Shown here one piece after another: positions 1 to 7,752 of a stretch of 16,377 nt of DNA. The first letter of the stretch is position 1, and the number at the start of each line of letters is the position of its first letter. The position numbers and the translations under genes are program-made. The stretch covers positions 1 to 16,377 of the forward strand of contig CAJUBT010000029.1 in NCBI GenBank assembly GCA_910584815.1, read 5' to 3'. The stretch is from an uncultured Christensenella sp. (GTDB lineage Bacteria; Bacillota; Clostridia; Christensenellales; UBA1242). A model generated the notes under the pieces. The model ran no database searches. It worked only from the letters and a program-made list of their open reading frames with translations, and was not told the origin of the DNA.

Positions 1-663
1 GTTGAAGATGATAAAGATTTAAATAAAACAGTTGAAATTTTTTTGTTAAGTGAAGGATATAAAGTAACCTCTTGCTTTGATGGCTTAGAGGCTATAGAAA
101 AGTTAAAAAGTAATTCTTACGATTTAGTTTTAACAGACATAATGATGCCGAATTTAGATGGCTTTTCTTTTGCAGAAAAAATTAGAAGCACAGATAAACA
201 AACTCCAATTATTTTTATGACTGCTAAAGATGATAAACTTTCTAAACAACTTGGTTATAAACTGGAAATTGATGACTATATAACAAAACCTTTTGATATA
301 GATGAACTTGTGTTAAGAGTTAAAGCAGTGCTAAGGCGAACAAGAATTAAAGAAACAAAAAAATTAACCATAGGCAATTTAGTTATGGATTTTGATGAAC
401 ACACTGCCTATGTTAATAATAAGGAACTTAATTTTACCGTAAGAGAGTTTGATATTTTATTTAAATTGTTAAGCAACCCAAAACACACTTTCACCCGTTC
501 TCAGTTAATGGAAGAGTTTTGGGACTTTGATAGTTCAGCAACCTCACGAACTGTGGATGTTTATATGGCAAAATTAAGAGATAAAACCTCTATATGTTCT
601 GGATTTGAAATTTTAACAGTACACGGGTTAGGTTACAAGGTGGTTTTGAATGAAAAAGAATAA
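1..663 (+). CDS. OmpR/PhoB-family response regulator (5' partial)
   Basis: The reading frame is open from base 1, so the start codon lies upstream of the window; the TTG at 43 is internal, not the start. Counting from the first visible codon, the receiver domain shows the acidic pair EDD (2-4), the phospho-acceptor D46 in LTDIMMP, the switch Thr74 and the conserved Lys96 in YITKPFD. A linker and a C-terminal winged helix follow (about 110-220), ending in the typical HGLGYKV wing. It is expected to be phosphorylated by the kinase encoded immediately downstream and to act as a DNA-binding transcription factor. Its last 14 bases overlap the kinase ORF, so the two are translationally coupled. Target genes cannot be read from the window. 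Family assignment is secure; only a few N-terminal residues are missing. Confidence 0.95.
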   Translation, partial: VEDDKDLNKTVEIFLLSEGYKVTSCFDGLEAIEKLKSNSYDLVLTDIMMPNLDGFSFAEKIRSTDKQTPIIFMTAKDDKLSKQLGYKLEIDDYITKPFDIDELVLRVKAVLRRTRIKETKKLTIGNLVMDFDEHTAYVNNKELNFTVREFDILFKLLSNPKHTFTRSQLMEEFWDFDSSATSRTVDVYMAKLRDKTSICSGFEILTVHGLGYKVVLNEKE

Positions 664-1705
664 GAGGAAAAATAGCAGAATAGAGTTTTCACTACTTGGT
701 TCTTCTTTGTTTTTTATTATAATTGGGGTAACCTCAACCTGTGCAATTTTAATTTATAATAGTGTTACAGCAAAATATGGAGTTAAAAGCCCAGCAATGT
801 TTTTTAGCGTTGCAGGTAGCATAATTTTAGGCTCTTTAATTTGTTCAATTATAGATATTTCTAGAAGAAAATATTTAGTTGACATACCCACTCAAAAAAT
901 TTTAGATGCTACAAGTAAAATTGCACAAGGTGATTTTAACATAAATTTAGAAATTAAACACAATCATAAAAAATTTAACGAATACGATGCCATAATGGAA
1001 AACATTAATATTATGAGTAAGGAACTTTCTAAAAACGAGTTGTTAAAAAGTAATTTTATTTCTAATGTATCTCACGAAATTAAAACTCCTCTTTCTGTTA
1101 TTCAAAACTATGCAACACTTTTACAAAAATCAAAACTAACTAAGCAAGAAAGAGAAAAATATTTACAAGAGCTTATTATTGCCACAAAAAGATTATCAAA
1201 TTTAATAACTAATATATTAAAACTTAACAAATTAGAAAACCAACAATTAAAACCAGAAATAACAACCTTTAATTTAGGTGAAGAATTAAGGCTTGCCATT
1301 TTACAATATGAAGAATTAATAGATAATAAAAATATAACACTTAATTGTGATATAGATGACATAGATGTATCTTCTTCAAAAGACCTATTACAACTTGTGT
1401 GGAATAACCTTATTTCAAATGCTATTAAGTATACCGAACAAAAGGGGAAAATTTTGGTAACTCTTAAAAAGCAAGAAGATTATGCCATTGTTAAAGTGAA
1501 TGATACTGGCATTGGCATTTCAAAAGAAGTGGGCAAGCATATTTTTGATAAATTCTACCAAGGTGATACTTCTCACGCAAGTGAAGGAAATGGGCTTGGG
1601 CTTGCATTGGTTAAAGAAGTTATAGACATTTTAGGTGGAGAAATTGATGTTGAAAGTGAAGTTGGAGTTGGTTCTTGCTTTACAATAAAATTAAAAATTA
1701 ATTAA
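650..1705 (+). CDS. Sensor histidine kinase with short extracytoplasmic loop
   Basis: A 351-aa membrane histidine kinase, partner of the overlapping regulator. Two predicted helices (about 13-36 and 49-70) are separated by only about a dozen residues, so there is almost no external sensor domain. A HAMP-like linker (71-130) precedes the H-box with phospho-accepting His142 (SHEIKTPL). The HATPase domain shows the N-box Asn257 (NNLISNAIKY), G1 DTGIGI (285-290), the F-box IFDKFYQGD and G2 GNGLGLAL (313-320). All catalytic motifs are intact. The minimal loop is like intramembrane-sensing kinases of Firmicutes that respond to envelope stress, but the BceAB-type transporter that often accompanies them is not in the window. 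The signal is therefore unknown. The start is ATG at 650, inside the end of the regulator gene. Confidence 0.95.
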   Translation: MKKNKRKNSRIEFSLLGSSLFFIIIGVTSTCAILIYNSVTAKYGVKSPAMFFSVAGSIILGSLICSIIDISRRKYLVDIPTQKILDATSKIAQGDFNINLEIKHNHKKFNEYDAIMENINIMSKELSKNELLKSNFISNVSHEIKTPLSVIQNYATLLQKSKLTKQEREKYLQELIIATKRLSNLITNILKLNKLENQQLKPEITTFNLGEELRLAILQYEELIDNKNITLNCDIDDIDVSSSKDLLQLVWNNLISNAIKYTEQKGKILVTLKKQEDYAIVKVNDTGIGISKEVGKHIFDKFYQGDTSHASEGNGLGLALVKEVIDILGGEIDVESEVGVGSCFTIKLKIN

Positions 1706-1865
1706 CGAAATTATATAAATGGTTTATTTAAAATAACAACAAAAGTATTTATAAGCATAAGAATGTTTTAATTTTATAAAACTATGTTAAATTTAACAAA
1801 TTTAGTTTTAAAACTTATATTTAAACTTTTTTAAATTTAATTATTTCAAATTAAAAGGCAAAAAA

Positions 1866-2261
1866 ATGGAAGATAATAAATTTAGGTTTAGTTATTCCGC
1901 CCCTACTAAAACTGAGAGGCAAGAGATAGAAGACATTAGAAAAGACTATTTAATGCCCCAAGACCGAAAAATTAAATTAGAAGAAATACGAGATTTGGAT
2001 GATAGAGTTAAAAATATGCCAATGGGTATATCTATTTTAGTTGCTGTTGCTGGCACACTTATTTTTGGTTTAGGTTTAACTTTTATTTTAGAATGGAAAG
2101 TTTATGTGTTTGGTGTTATAGTTTCTGTTATAGGAAGTGTAACTATGGGGTTAACGCATTATATTTATGTGAAACTAAAAACTAAGCTTACAGAGAAATA
2201 TAAGGATAGAATTTTGAAACTAAGTGAAGAACTTTTAAATGAAGATGAAAATAAATTATAA
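1866..2261 (+). CDS. Small two-helix membrane protein, conserved Firmicutes type
   Basis: A 131-aa protein of unknown function. The N-terminal half is soluble and charged (SAPTKTERQEIEDIRKDYL, residues 11-29, then a heptad-like KLEEIRDLDDRVKN). Two transmembrane segments follow (about 53-76 and 79-101), then a basic, helical C-terminal tail. The pattern FxYSAPTxxERxEIExIRxxY followed by two helices recalls a small membrane protein common in Clostridia, sometimes mislabelled as a dihydropteridine reductase; nothing here supports an enzyme. The ribosome binding site is weak (AAGG seven bases before ATG 1866). It stands alone, 160 bases after the kinase, with no obvious terminator between them, so read-through from the two-component operon is possible. 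Confidence 0.75.
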   Translation: MEDNKFRFSYSAPTKTERQEIEDIRKDYLMPQDRKIKLEEIRDLDDRVKNMPMGISILVAVAGTLIFGLGLTFILEWKVYVFGVIVSVIGSVTMGLTHYIYVKLKTKLTEKYKDRILKLSEELLNEDENKL

Positions 2262-2449
2262 AAAAATATAAGTTGTTATTGCAAAAGAAATTAAATATAA
2301 AACCTAATATAAAAATAAATATTTTGTTTTGTTAAATTAAAATTAACGAATAATGTTTTAATACTATTTATAAAATTACAAAGTAAAAATAGTTAATTTA
2401 AAAACCAATTAATAAGTCTAAAAATAAAAAAAAATACAAAGTTAAGAAT

Positions 2450-2470
2450 AACCTTAAATTTGTTAAGGTT
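2450..2470. other. 8-bp hairpin upstream of the CrtO-like gene
   Basis: AACCTTAA (2450-2457) and TTAAGGTT (2463-2470) form a perfect inverted repeat with a 5-nt loop, about 40 bases before the next start codon. There is no T-tract, so it is not a classic terminator. It could be an operator or a leader hairpin. The rest of 2262-2511 shows no gene. Confidence 0.3.
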
Positions 2471-2511
2471 AAAGGTTTAAATAGTAAAAGAAAAGGAAAC
2501 AAGAAAGTTAT

Positions 2512-3132
2512 ATGCTTTACACAATAATAGTTTTAGTAACAATGATTGTAACTATAGGGCTTGCAATTATTGTGCATTATGTAACAGGAACAATTTCCTT
2601 GCTTTATGCTATTCTTTGCCCTTTGTTTATTAATGCCTATCTTCTTTTAATGTTGGGTGTTTGTTGTTTAATTATGCGGTTGTTTGTTCCTAAAAAAGTG
2701 TGGAATGCTGAAAAGAAAATTTTTAGAGTAAACCCTAAAGAAATTAAATTTTACGAAAAAATTGGTATAAGAAAATGGAAAGCCCTTGTGCCAGAAAAAG
2801 GTGCAACTACTGGGCTTGCCAAAGATAAAATTGTTTCTACAGACCCTACATATTTAAAATATTTTTTAAATGAAACTTGTTTTGCGGAATTCTATCACTA
2901 TGTTACAGCTATTATCGGATTTACTGTTTTGTTTTTTATTAAAGTGAGAGATTTTTATTTTGCATTGCCTATTTTATTTGTAAATTTATTTTTGCATATT
3001 TTACCTTGCTTTATTCAACGCTATGTTAGGTGTAAAATGTTAAAAGTTTATCAATACCGCAAAAGTAAAATAAATCAAGTTATGATAAACCAATTAAATA
3101 ATAATAAAAATGGCTTTAACAATGCCATATAA
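2512..3132 (+). CDS. CrtO-like (glycosyl-4,4'-diaponeurosporenoate acyltransferase family) membrane protein
   Basis: A 206-aa integral membrane protein. Predicted helices lie at about 4-24, 30-57, 131-143 and 148-166. The central soluble stretch carries the family pattern: a basic FRVNPKEIKFYEKIGIRKWK (71-90), LVPEKGATTGLAKDKI (92-107), DPTYLKYFLNETCFAEFYHY (111-130), and a C-terminal PCFIQRYVR (165-173). These match the KxW..LPE.G, FLxETCRAE and N.P..QRYxR signatures of CrtO acyltransferases as I remember them. CrtO of Staphylococcus acylates the glucosyl carotenoid in staphyloxanthin synthesis, but no carotenoid genes are visible, so the real acceptor is probably another lipid or glycan. 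The start is ATG 2512 with a spaced AAAGGA (2492-2497). Family call good; substrate unknown. Confidence 0.7.
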   Translation: MLYTIIVLVTMIVTIGLAIIVHYVTGTISLLYAILCPLFINAYLLLMLGVCCLIMRLFVPKKVWNAEKKIFRVNPKEIKFYEKIGIRKWKALVPEKGATTGLAKDKIVSTDPTYLKYFLNETCFAEFYHYVTAIIGFTVLFFIKVRDFYFALPILFVNLFLHILPCFIQRYVRCKMLKVYQYRKSKINQVMINQLNNNKNGFNNAI

Positions 3133-3136
3133 AATA

Positions 3137-3169
3137 AAAAAAACTATCTTTACCTTAGATAGTTTTTTT
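3137..3169. terminator. Bidirectional intrinsic terminator between convergent genes
   Basis: AAAAAAACTATCT (3137-3149) pairs perfectly with AGATAGTTTTTTT (3157-3169) around a 7-nt loop. The A-run on one side and T-run on the other let it work on both strands. It lies 4 bases after the CrtO-like gene and about 100 bases downstream of the leftward hydrolase gene. Confidence 0.9.
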
Positions 3170-3269
3170 AACTTAATATTTTAATAATCTTAATTTTGTT
3201 GTATTATTTAATTTTTTAACAGAAACTTAAATTGGTTATGTTAATTAAATTGTTTAAAAGTCACTGGTT

Positions 3270-4385
3270 TTAGGCAACCCCTAACCAAGTTCTATTATTT
3301 TTAAACCACTCAGTATCTTTTAATAAAATAGAATTATTATTGCAAATAATTTTACTTCCTTGTTTATTAGAAGAAAATATAATGTCCCCATTCATAGAAG
3401 TATACTGAGAATAATCAGGATAAGTGCTTGTGCAAACGCTAGTTACATAACAATTTTTAGTATATTTAGAAATTCTATTAATTGCAAGTTGGGTAGGGAA
3501 CATATTGTCTTTATTAGAGGTATATTCGCAACTACCTGCAACACAAGTAAAAACAACATTTTGTGGTTTTATTTTACTTAGTAAAACTTCGTTACTAGAT
3601 GTTTTGCTTCCGTGATGACCTGCTTTAAAAAGAATGCATTCTGGTAAAGAATTGTTTTCAACTAGCTTTGTTTCGCCCTCAAGTTCTAAGTCTCCAGATA
3701 ATAATATGTTGTTACTACCTTGAGTTATAAGCAAGCAAACCGAATAGTTATTTTCATCGCGGGTTTCTGTTATATGGTCCTGATAATAGTTATAAAGAAT
3801 TTTAATTGTAATGCCATTGCCTAAGTCTATAGTTTTATCTTCAGGGTTAGAGTTATCTATGTTGGTTAAAAATCCTTCTTTATTATAATCACTTGCTTTA
3901 GCATAATTTACTTCTTTTCCATTTTCATCTTTTTCATTTTCAACTGCTGTTCTATATCTTTGCAAAGTTGCTGTACTTTTACCAGTTGCATCTCCAAAAT
4001 CAATAACATTTTTTACAACATATTTATTGAATATTGTAGGGAAGGCGGCAATATGGTCTTGGTCGGCGTGGGTGGCAAAAACATATTCAAGGGTGCCATC
4101 TGTGCAATAATTATCTATGTAACTGCATATTGTTGTAGCACTATTTTGGCGAGAGCCTGCATCAATTAAAATATCATTATCGTTTGCTTTAATGTAAATG
4201 CTATCCCCAGCATATTTGTTTCCAAGTTCTAAAAAGTGTATAGATAAATCGCCACTTGCAACCTTATATAATATGTCAGAAGCTGGTGTGAAAGCAATGG
4301 CATAGGTGCCTGTTCCTAAAATCAAGCCAAAAATTAATGCAATAATTGAAAATAATACTGTTTTAATTTTCGTTTTCTTTCTCAT
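3270..4385 (-). CDS. Membrane-anchored ComEC/Rec2-type metallo-beta-lactamase-fold hydrolase
   Basis: A 371-aa protein with a basic N-terminus and one membrane segment (about 8-31), so the catalytic domain should lie outside the membrane. The metallo-hydrolase core shows IHFLELGNKYAGDSIYI (49-65), DILIDAGS (71-78), the metal motif THADQDH (His106, Asp108, Asp110, His111), LLSGDLE with Asp232, and KAGHHGSKTSS with His257/His258. This order is typical of the ComEC C-terminal domain and its stand-alone relatives, proposed to act on phosphodiesters or nucleic acid. The ComEC channel is absent, so a role in DNA uptake cannot be assumed. The ribosome binding site is AAAGGA, eight bases before the start. 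A TATAAT at 4417-4422 (reverse strand) may be its own -10 box, without a clear -35. It lies 98 bases after another leftward envelope gene and may be co-expressed. Confidence 0.88.
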   Translation of the reverse strand: MRKKTKIKTVLFSIIALIFGLILGTGTYAIAFTPASDILYKVASGDLSIHFLELGNKYAGDSIYIKANDNDILIDAGSRQNSATTICSYIDNYCTDGTLEYVFATHADQDHIAAFPTIFNKYVVKNVIDFGDATGKSTATLQRYRTAVENEKDENGKEVNYAKASDYNKEGFLTNIDNSNPEDKTIDLGNGITIKILYNYYQDHITETRDENNYSVCLLITQGSNNILLSGDLELEGETKLVENNSLPECILFKAGHHGSKTSSNEVLLSKIKPQNVVFTCVAGSCEYTSNKDNMFPTQLAINRISKYTKNCYVTSVCTSTYPDYSQYTSMNGDIIFSSNKQGSKIICNNNSILLKDTEWFKNNRTWLGVA

Positions 4386-4483
4386 AGTTTAATCCTTTAA
4401 AAATAAAAGTTCTTAGATTATAAGCTTTTTAATAACTTTAAAATTAATTTATTATAAATTTTTATGTAACAAATTTTAAAAAT

Positions 4484-5242
4484 TTATATGTTTAAAATAA
4501 TGTTAAACTTTGTAATTTCATTTTCAATGTAAATAACCTCTGTAGCATCAGGATTGTAAGATTCTTCTGGAGCCTCTTCAACTGGGGTGATGACATTTAT
4601 AGTTCTTATAATTTGAGCATCTCTAAATCGAAAGTTAGATAGTTTATAAACAATTTGATATGTGCAACTTTTACTTGTATCTATTTCTTCTAAACCATTC
4701 ACCAATTTTTTGCCATCTTTATAAACTTCAATAGTCACCTGATTTTGCATATCAAAACCAAAGCCAACTGCCTTAACGCCCGAATCTGTATAACTATCGT
4801 TAACATTTAAAGTAATATTTTTTTTGCCAATAATTTCAAATTGGTCATTCCTGCAAACAAGGTAGCAAATGCCTATGCTAAGTGCAACTCCAACTATAAA
4901 TAAAATTATAATGCAGATTTTAGATATAACAGGTAATTTTTTTATTTGCTTTTGCAAAACATTAGATTGGCTGGATGTTGTAACATTGTTTAAACCTGCC
5001 GAAATTGTGTTATCTAGTGTTTTGTTAACACTACTTGAAATTTTTTTATTAACAGCACTTGAAGTTTTATTATTTAAATCTGGGTTTTTATAGTAGTTTT
5101 TACCCCAATAATTTTTGCCATTAGATGAATTTGATGTTTTTTTACTTTTGCCAGATTTGCTGCTTGCAGTTTTGTTTTTTGTTGTTGAAGAATTGCTATT
5201 TTTAAAAGCATTTGCAATTTTTTCTAAATCGTTATCTGCCAT
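4484..5242 (-). CDS. Membrane-anchored protein with DUF5011-like Ig domain
   Basis: A 252-aa protein of unknown role. Residues 1-100 are a low-complexity, Ser/Asn/Lys-rich cytoplasmic stretch with many KTxSSxxK-type runs. One transmembrane helix spans about 107-130. The external part begins with FEIIGKKNITLNVNDSYTDSG (135-155), the strand pattern of DUF5011/HYR-like immunoglobulin-fold domains seen in Gram-positive surface proteins, and ends with an acidic Pro/Glu-rich tail. It is probably a single-pass protein presenting a small beta-domain at the cell surface. The start is supported by AAAGGAT about 12 bases upstream. It precedes the metallo-hydrolase gene on the same strand. The enzyme-like ORF on the opposite strand here is only its shadow. 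Confidence 0.75.
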   Translation of the reverse strand: MADNDLEKIANAFKNSNSSTTKNKTASSKSGKSKKTSNSSNGKNYWGKNYYKNPDLNNKTSSAVNKKISSSVNKTLDNTISAGLNNVTTSSQSNVLQKQIKKLPVISKICIIILFIVGVALSIGICYLVCRNDQFEIIGKKNITLNVNDSYTDSGVKAVGFGFDMQNQVTIEVYKDGKKLVNGLEEIDTSKSCTYQIVYKLSNFRFRDAQIIRTINVITPVEEAPEESYNPDATEVIYIENEITKFNIILNI

Positions 5243-5605
5243 AAAATAAATAATCCTTTTATTTAAAATTTATTCAATAAGTTTTATTTTTTTATATATA
5301 ATAACATATTTTGTAGAAATACTAAAATAATTGTTAAAAATTTTTAAGTTAAGCCATATGTTTTTTAAATATATTTCTAAAATTTTATCAATGTAAATAA
5401 ATAATTTTTCCATAGTTTTTATAATCACAAAATCTTTGTAATTAAAATTTTTTTAAAAGTTAAATTTAATAAAAATTTTTTCTTTTATTTAATTTTTTTT
5501 ATTGGTTAATTTTAAAATATAAATTTTACTAATTTAATATTACTTATTATTACTAATGTAGTATTTTACACTTTTTACCCAACAAATGTTTACTATTAAT
5601 TTTAT
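5243..5605. other. AT-rich divergent intergenic region, no gene seen
   Basis: This stretch is almost pure A+T, with scattered homopolymer runs. It separates the leftward DUF5011-like gene from the rightward maf promoter. The leftward promoter should lie near 5280-5340 (TATTAT and TATATA boxes are present), but no -35/-10 pair is convincing. No ORF with a ribosome binding site is seen on either strand. Confidence 0.6.
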
Positions 5606-5633
5606 TTGATTGTAACCTTAAAAGTGCTATAAT
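5606..5633 (+). promoter_or_regulatory. Promoter of maf, extended -10
   Basis: TTGATT (5606-5611) is separated by 16 bases from a perfect TATAAT (5628-5633), which is preceded by TG (5625-5626) as an extended -10. Transcription should begin near 5640, leaving a leader of about 30 bases before the maf start. It is the best-formed promoter in the left half. Confidence 0.75.
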
Positions 5634-5647
5634 ACCTATAACACTTT
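5621..5647. promoter_or_regulatory. Inverted repeat over the maf -10 box and start site (candidate operator)
   Basis: AAAGTGCTATA (5621-5631) is repeated inverted as TATAACACTTT (5637-5647), with one mismatch in 11 bp and a 5-nt centre. It covers the -10 box and the expected transcription start, the usual position for a repressor site. The protein that might bind it is unknown. Confidence 0.45.
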
Positions 5648-5671
5648 AGAAAAAAAAAGGTAGAATAACAC

Positions 5672-6250
5672 ATGAGAATAATTTTAGCTAGTAAAAGCCC
5701 AGATAGAAAAACTTTGTTTAAAACTTTATATAACAATTTTGAAGTCTTAGATTCAAAATTTGATGAAAGTATAATTAGTTGTAAATCACCTAAAAAATTG
5801 GTTATGGCATTAGCAGAGGGTAAATGCGAAAGCATTTTTAATTCAACACAAGGGGAAAGATGCGTAGTTGGGGCAGACACTGTTGTGTGTGTAGATAATA
5901 AAATTTATGGCAAACCAAAAGATGCAGAAGAAGCAAAAGAAATGATTAGAAGTTATAGCCAAAAAACAAATAAGGTTGTTACTGGGGTTTGTGTAATGTT
6001 TGATAAAGGCGATGGAATTGAAACTAAAATTGTGTTTTCAAACAGCACAACAATAAAGTTTAGAAAAATTTACGAAAACGAAATTGAAGATTTTATTGCC
6101 ACAAAAGAATATGTTAACATTGCTGGTGCTTGCAGTATTGAAGGCAGTGCAGGAAAGTTTATGGAAAAAGTTACAGGTTCTTATCATAACATATTAGGTT
6201 TGCCAACTTCACAACTTTATGAAATATTAAAACAGGAAAATTTAATATAA
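5672..6250 (+). CDS. maf: Maf-family nucleotide pyrophosphatase, divergent active site
   Basis: A 192-aa Maf/HAM1-like protein of the usual family length. Maf proteins hydrolyse non-canonical or ordinary nucleoside triphosphates to monophosphates, and are linked to septum formation. Visible motifs are IILASKSPDRKTLF (3-16), Asp29-Glu32 equivalents in SKFDES, GADTVVCVD (67-75) followed by YGKPKDAEEA, TGVCVM, and the C-terminal GSYHNILGLP (169-178). Compared with family consensus as I recall it, the first Arg of SPRR is Asp11, and the DKAGAYxIQG block reads NIAGACSIEG (149-158), with Asp replaced by Asn149 and Tyr by Cys153. The fold is clear, but substrate choice or activity may differ. The start is ATG 5672 with AAGGT about ten bases upstream. 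It is a single-gene unit. Confidence 0.88.
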   Translation: MRIILASKSPDRKTLFKTLYNNFEVLDSKFDESIISCKSPKKLVMALAEGKCESIFNSTQGERCVVGADTVVCVDNKIYGKPKDAEEAKEMIRSYSQKTNKVVTGVCVMFDKGDGIETKIVFSNSTTIKFRKIYENEIEDFIATKEYVNIAGACSIEGSAGKFMEKVTGSYHNILGLPTSQLYEILKQENLI

Positions 6251-6392
6251 AAAATGTCTTTCCTAAAAAGTATTTGTAAATTAAATAATATAAGTATTAG
6301 TTATAATTTCTACTGAATAGTTGTTTATTTAACGAATATTTATTTAAAATATTTTTTTATATTACTTGTTAATTGCAAAATTAAATTTTAAA

Positions 6393-6422
6393 AACTTTGT
6401 TTAGTTTTCTTAAAACAAAGTT
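6393..6422. terminator. Possible weak terminator downstream of maf
   Basis: AACTTTGTTT (6393-6402) and AAACAAAGTT (6413-6422) form a perfect 10-bp stem with a 10-nt loop, about 140 bases after maf and 90 bases before the next gene. No T-run follows, so termination is uncertain. The surrounding 6251-6510 holds no gene. Confidence 0.35.
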
Positions 6423-6510
6423 AAATTATAAATAAACATTATTAAAAAACTAATTTGATTTTTTATTTTAAAAGTGATAAAACAATTTTTGTATAAGGAG
6501 ATAATTTAAT

Positions 6511-7446
6511 ATGAAAGAAACAAAAAAAGATATAGTTGTAGGCACTACTGTTGCAGGGCAACCAATTTATATAACCTGCTATACAATAGATAGCGAAAAA
6601 CCAGGAAAAACTTTTTATTTGCAAGGTGGCATTCACGGTGGGGAAATAACTTTGCATATGATAAGAGAAATTTATAACGAAGTTAAAAAACATATTGTTG
6701 CAGGTAAGGTAAAATTTATTCCTTTTGTAAACCCAATGGGTTGGGCTCAAAAATCATATGCCTACACAGTGGGTAAATTTAGCAATAAAACTGGTGAAGA
6801 TTTTAATAGAACATATGGCAAGGCAACTTTAAATAGTTCAACAGCAGCACTATCAAAAGAAATATTAAAAGAATGTGAAGATGTTGCTGCTGCAATAGAT
6901 TTGCATACAGCTCACACAAGTTTTCCACACACAATAACTATGAGCGAAAATAATTTAGAACTTGCAAAACTTGCAAATATCGAATACAACCGTTTGTGCT
7001 TTGGCAGTGAAGAATATAAGGCAACTCTTGCAGGGCAATTAAGTTTAAAAAATATTCCTAATTTTACAATTGAATGTGGCAGCCACGATGATATTAATGA
7101 AGAATATAAAATAGATGTTGTTAAAGGTGTTTTAAATGTTATTGGAAGTTTTGGAATAATAGATAGTGTTCCTCAACAAAATAAAAAACGCCAAGTTGGT
7201 TTTTCAAAATCTGTAAGCTATTTTGCTGAATGCGGTGGTATTGTAGACTTTAAAAAACAATTAGGAGAAAATTTTAAAAAAGGCGATACCTTATTTACAA
7301 TTATGCCAGCTAACTTACAGGAAAAAGAAATTGAAGTAAAAGCAGAATTCGATGGCATTGTGTTCCGTTTTGCTAAAACTCATATCTACGATTCTTACGA
7401 TGAAGTTATGCGTGTGTTCAATTTATCTGATTTAAAGAGTATTTAA
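6511..7446 (+). CDS. Succinylglutamate desuccinylase/aspartoacylase-family zinc hydrolase
   Basis: A 311-aa member of the AstE/AspA branch of M14 metallo-carboxypeptidase-like enzymes, which cleave an acyl-amide bond. The zinc ligands are visible as GGIHGGE (His42, Glu45) and DLHT (His132). The substrate-binding FNR is Asn99-Arg100 in GEDFNRTYG, and the catalytic glutamate is probably Glu188 in FTIECGSHDD. The C-terminal part (235-305) has the beta-rich GGIVDFKKQLGENFKKGD... DGIVF lobe typical of this family. The ribosome binding site is strong (AAGGAG 6495-6500, ten bases before ATG). No arginine-catabolism or aspartate genes are adjacent, so the acylated substrate is unknown. It appears to be the last chromosomal gene before the accessory island. 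Confidence 0.88.
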   Translation: MKETKKDIVVGTTVAGQPIYITCYTIDSEKPGKTFYLQGGIHGGEITLHMIREIYNEVKKHIVAGKVKFIPFVNPMGWAQKSYAYTVGKFSNKTGEDFNRTYGKATLNSSTAALSKEILKECEDVAAAIDLHTAHTSFPHTITMSENNLELAKLANIEYNRLCFGSEEYKATLAGQLSLKNIPNFTIECGSHDDINEEYKIDVVKGVLNVIGSFGIIDSVPQQNKKRQVGFSKSVSYFAECGGIVDFKKQLGENFKKGDTLFTIMPANLQEKEIEVKAEFDGIVFRFAKTHIYDSYDEVMRVFNLSDLKSI

Positions 7447-7702
7447 TTTTCTTGCTATAAACGTTATTTCTAAATTTGGGGTTACAAAAAACTTTCTTAG
7501 CAGAATAAACAAAACAATAAAAATCAAAAATAAGGTTAAATATTATACATATATGTACTTTCTAAAGTAGCATTTCAGTCACCAGACATTTTATAAGAAG
7601 TTTATAAATATAAATAGGTAATTTATAAAATACATTATTAAATTTTAAAATTTTTGTAAAAGTTTTATAGTTACAGAAATGATACCAAAACAATAAAATT
7701 AT
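7447..7702. other. Gene-free stretch, probable island boundary zone
   Basis: About 250 bases of AT-rich sequence with no credible ORF or ribosome binding site. It separates chromosome-like genes from accessory, partly decayed genes, so the left end of the integrated element may lie here. No copy of the tRNA-Arg 3' half, expected at a left attachment site, could be found by eye. Confidence 0.4.
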
Positions 7703-7739
7703 AAAAGATTGAAGAAATAAAAAGTTTCTTCAATCTTTT
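7703..7739. terminator. Strong bidirectional intrinsic terminator
   Basis: AAAAGATTGAAGAAA (7703-7717) pairs perfectly over 15 bp with TTTCTTCAATCTTTT (7725-7739) around a 7-nt loop, and T's continue to 7741. On the reverse strand it ends the leftward accessory transcripts. On the forward strand it could end the deacylase transcript. Confidence 0.88.
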
Positions 7740-7752
7740 TTTGCTATTTAAG

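Noticed and set aside
43..45. TTG as start of the response regulator
   Set aside because: The frame is open to base 1 and the upstream codons encode the conserved acidic pocket (EDD) of the receiver domain.
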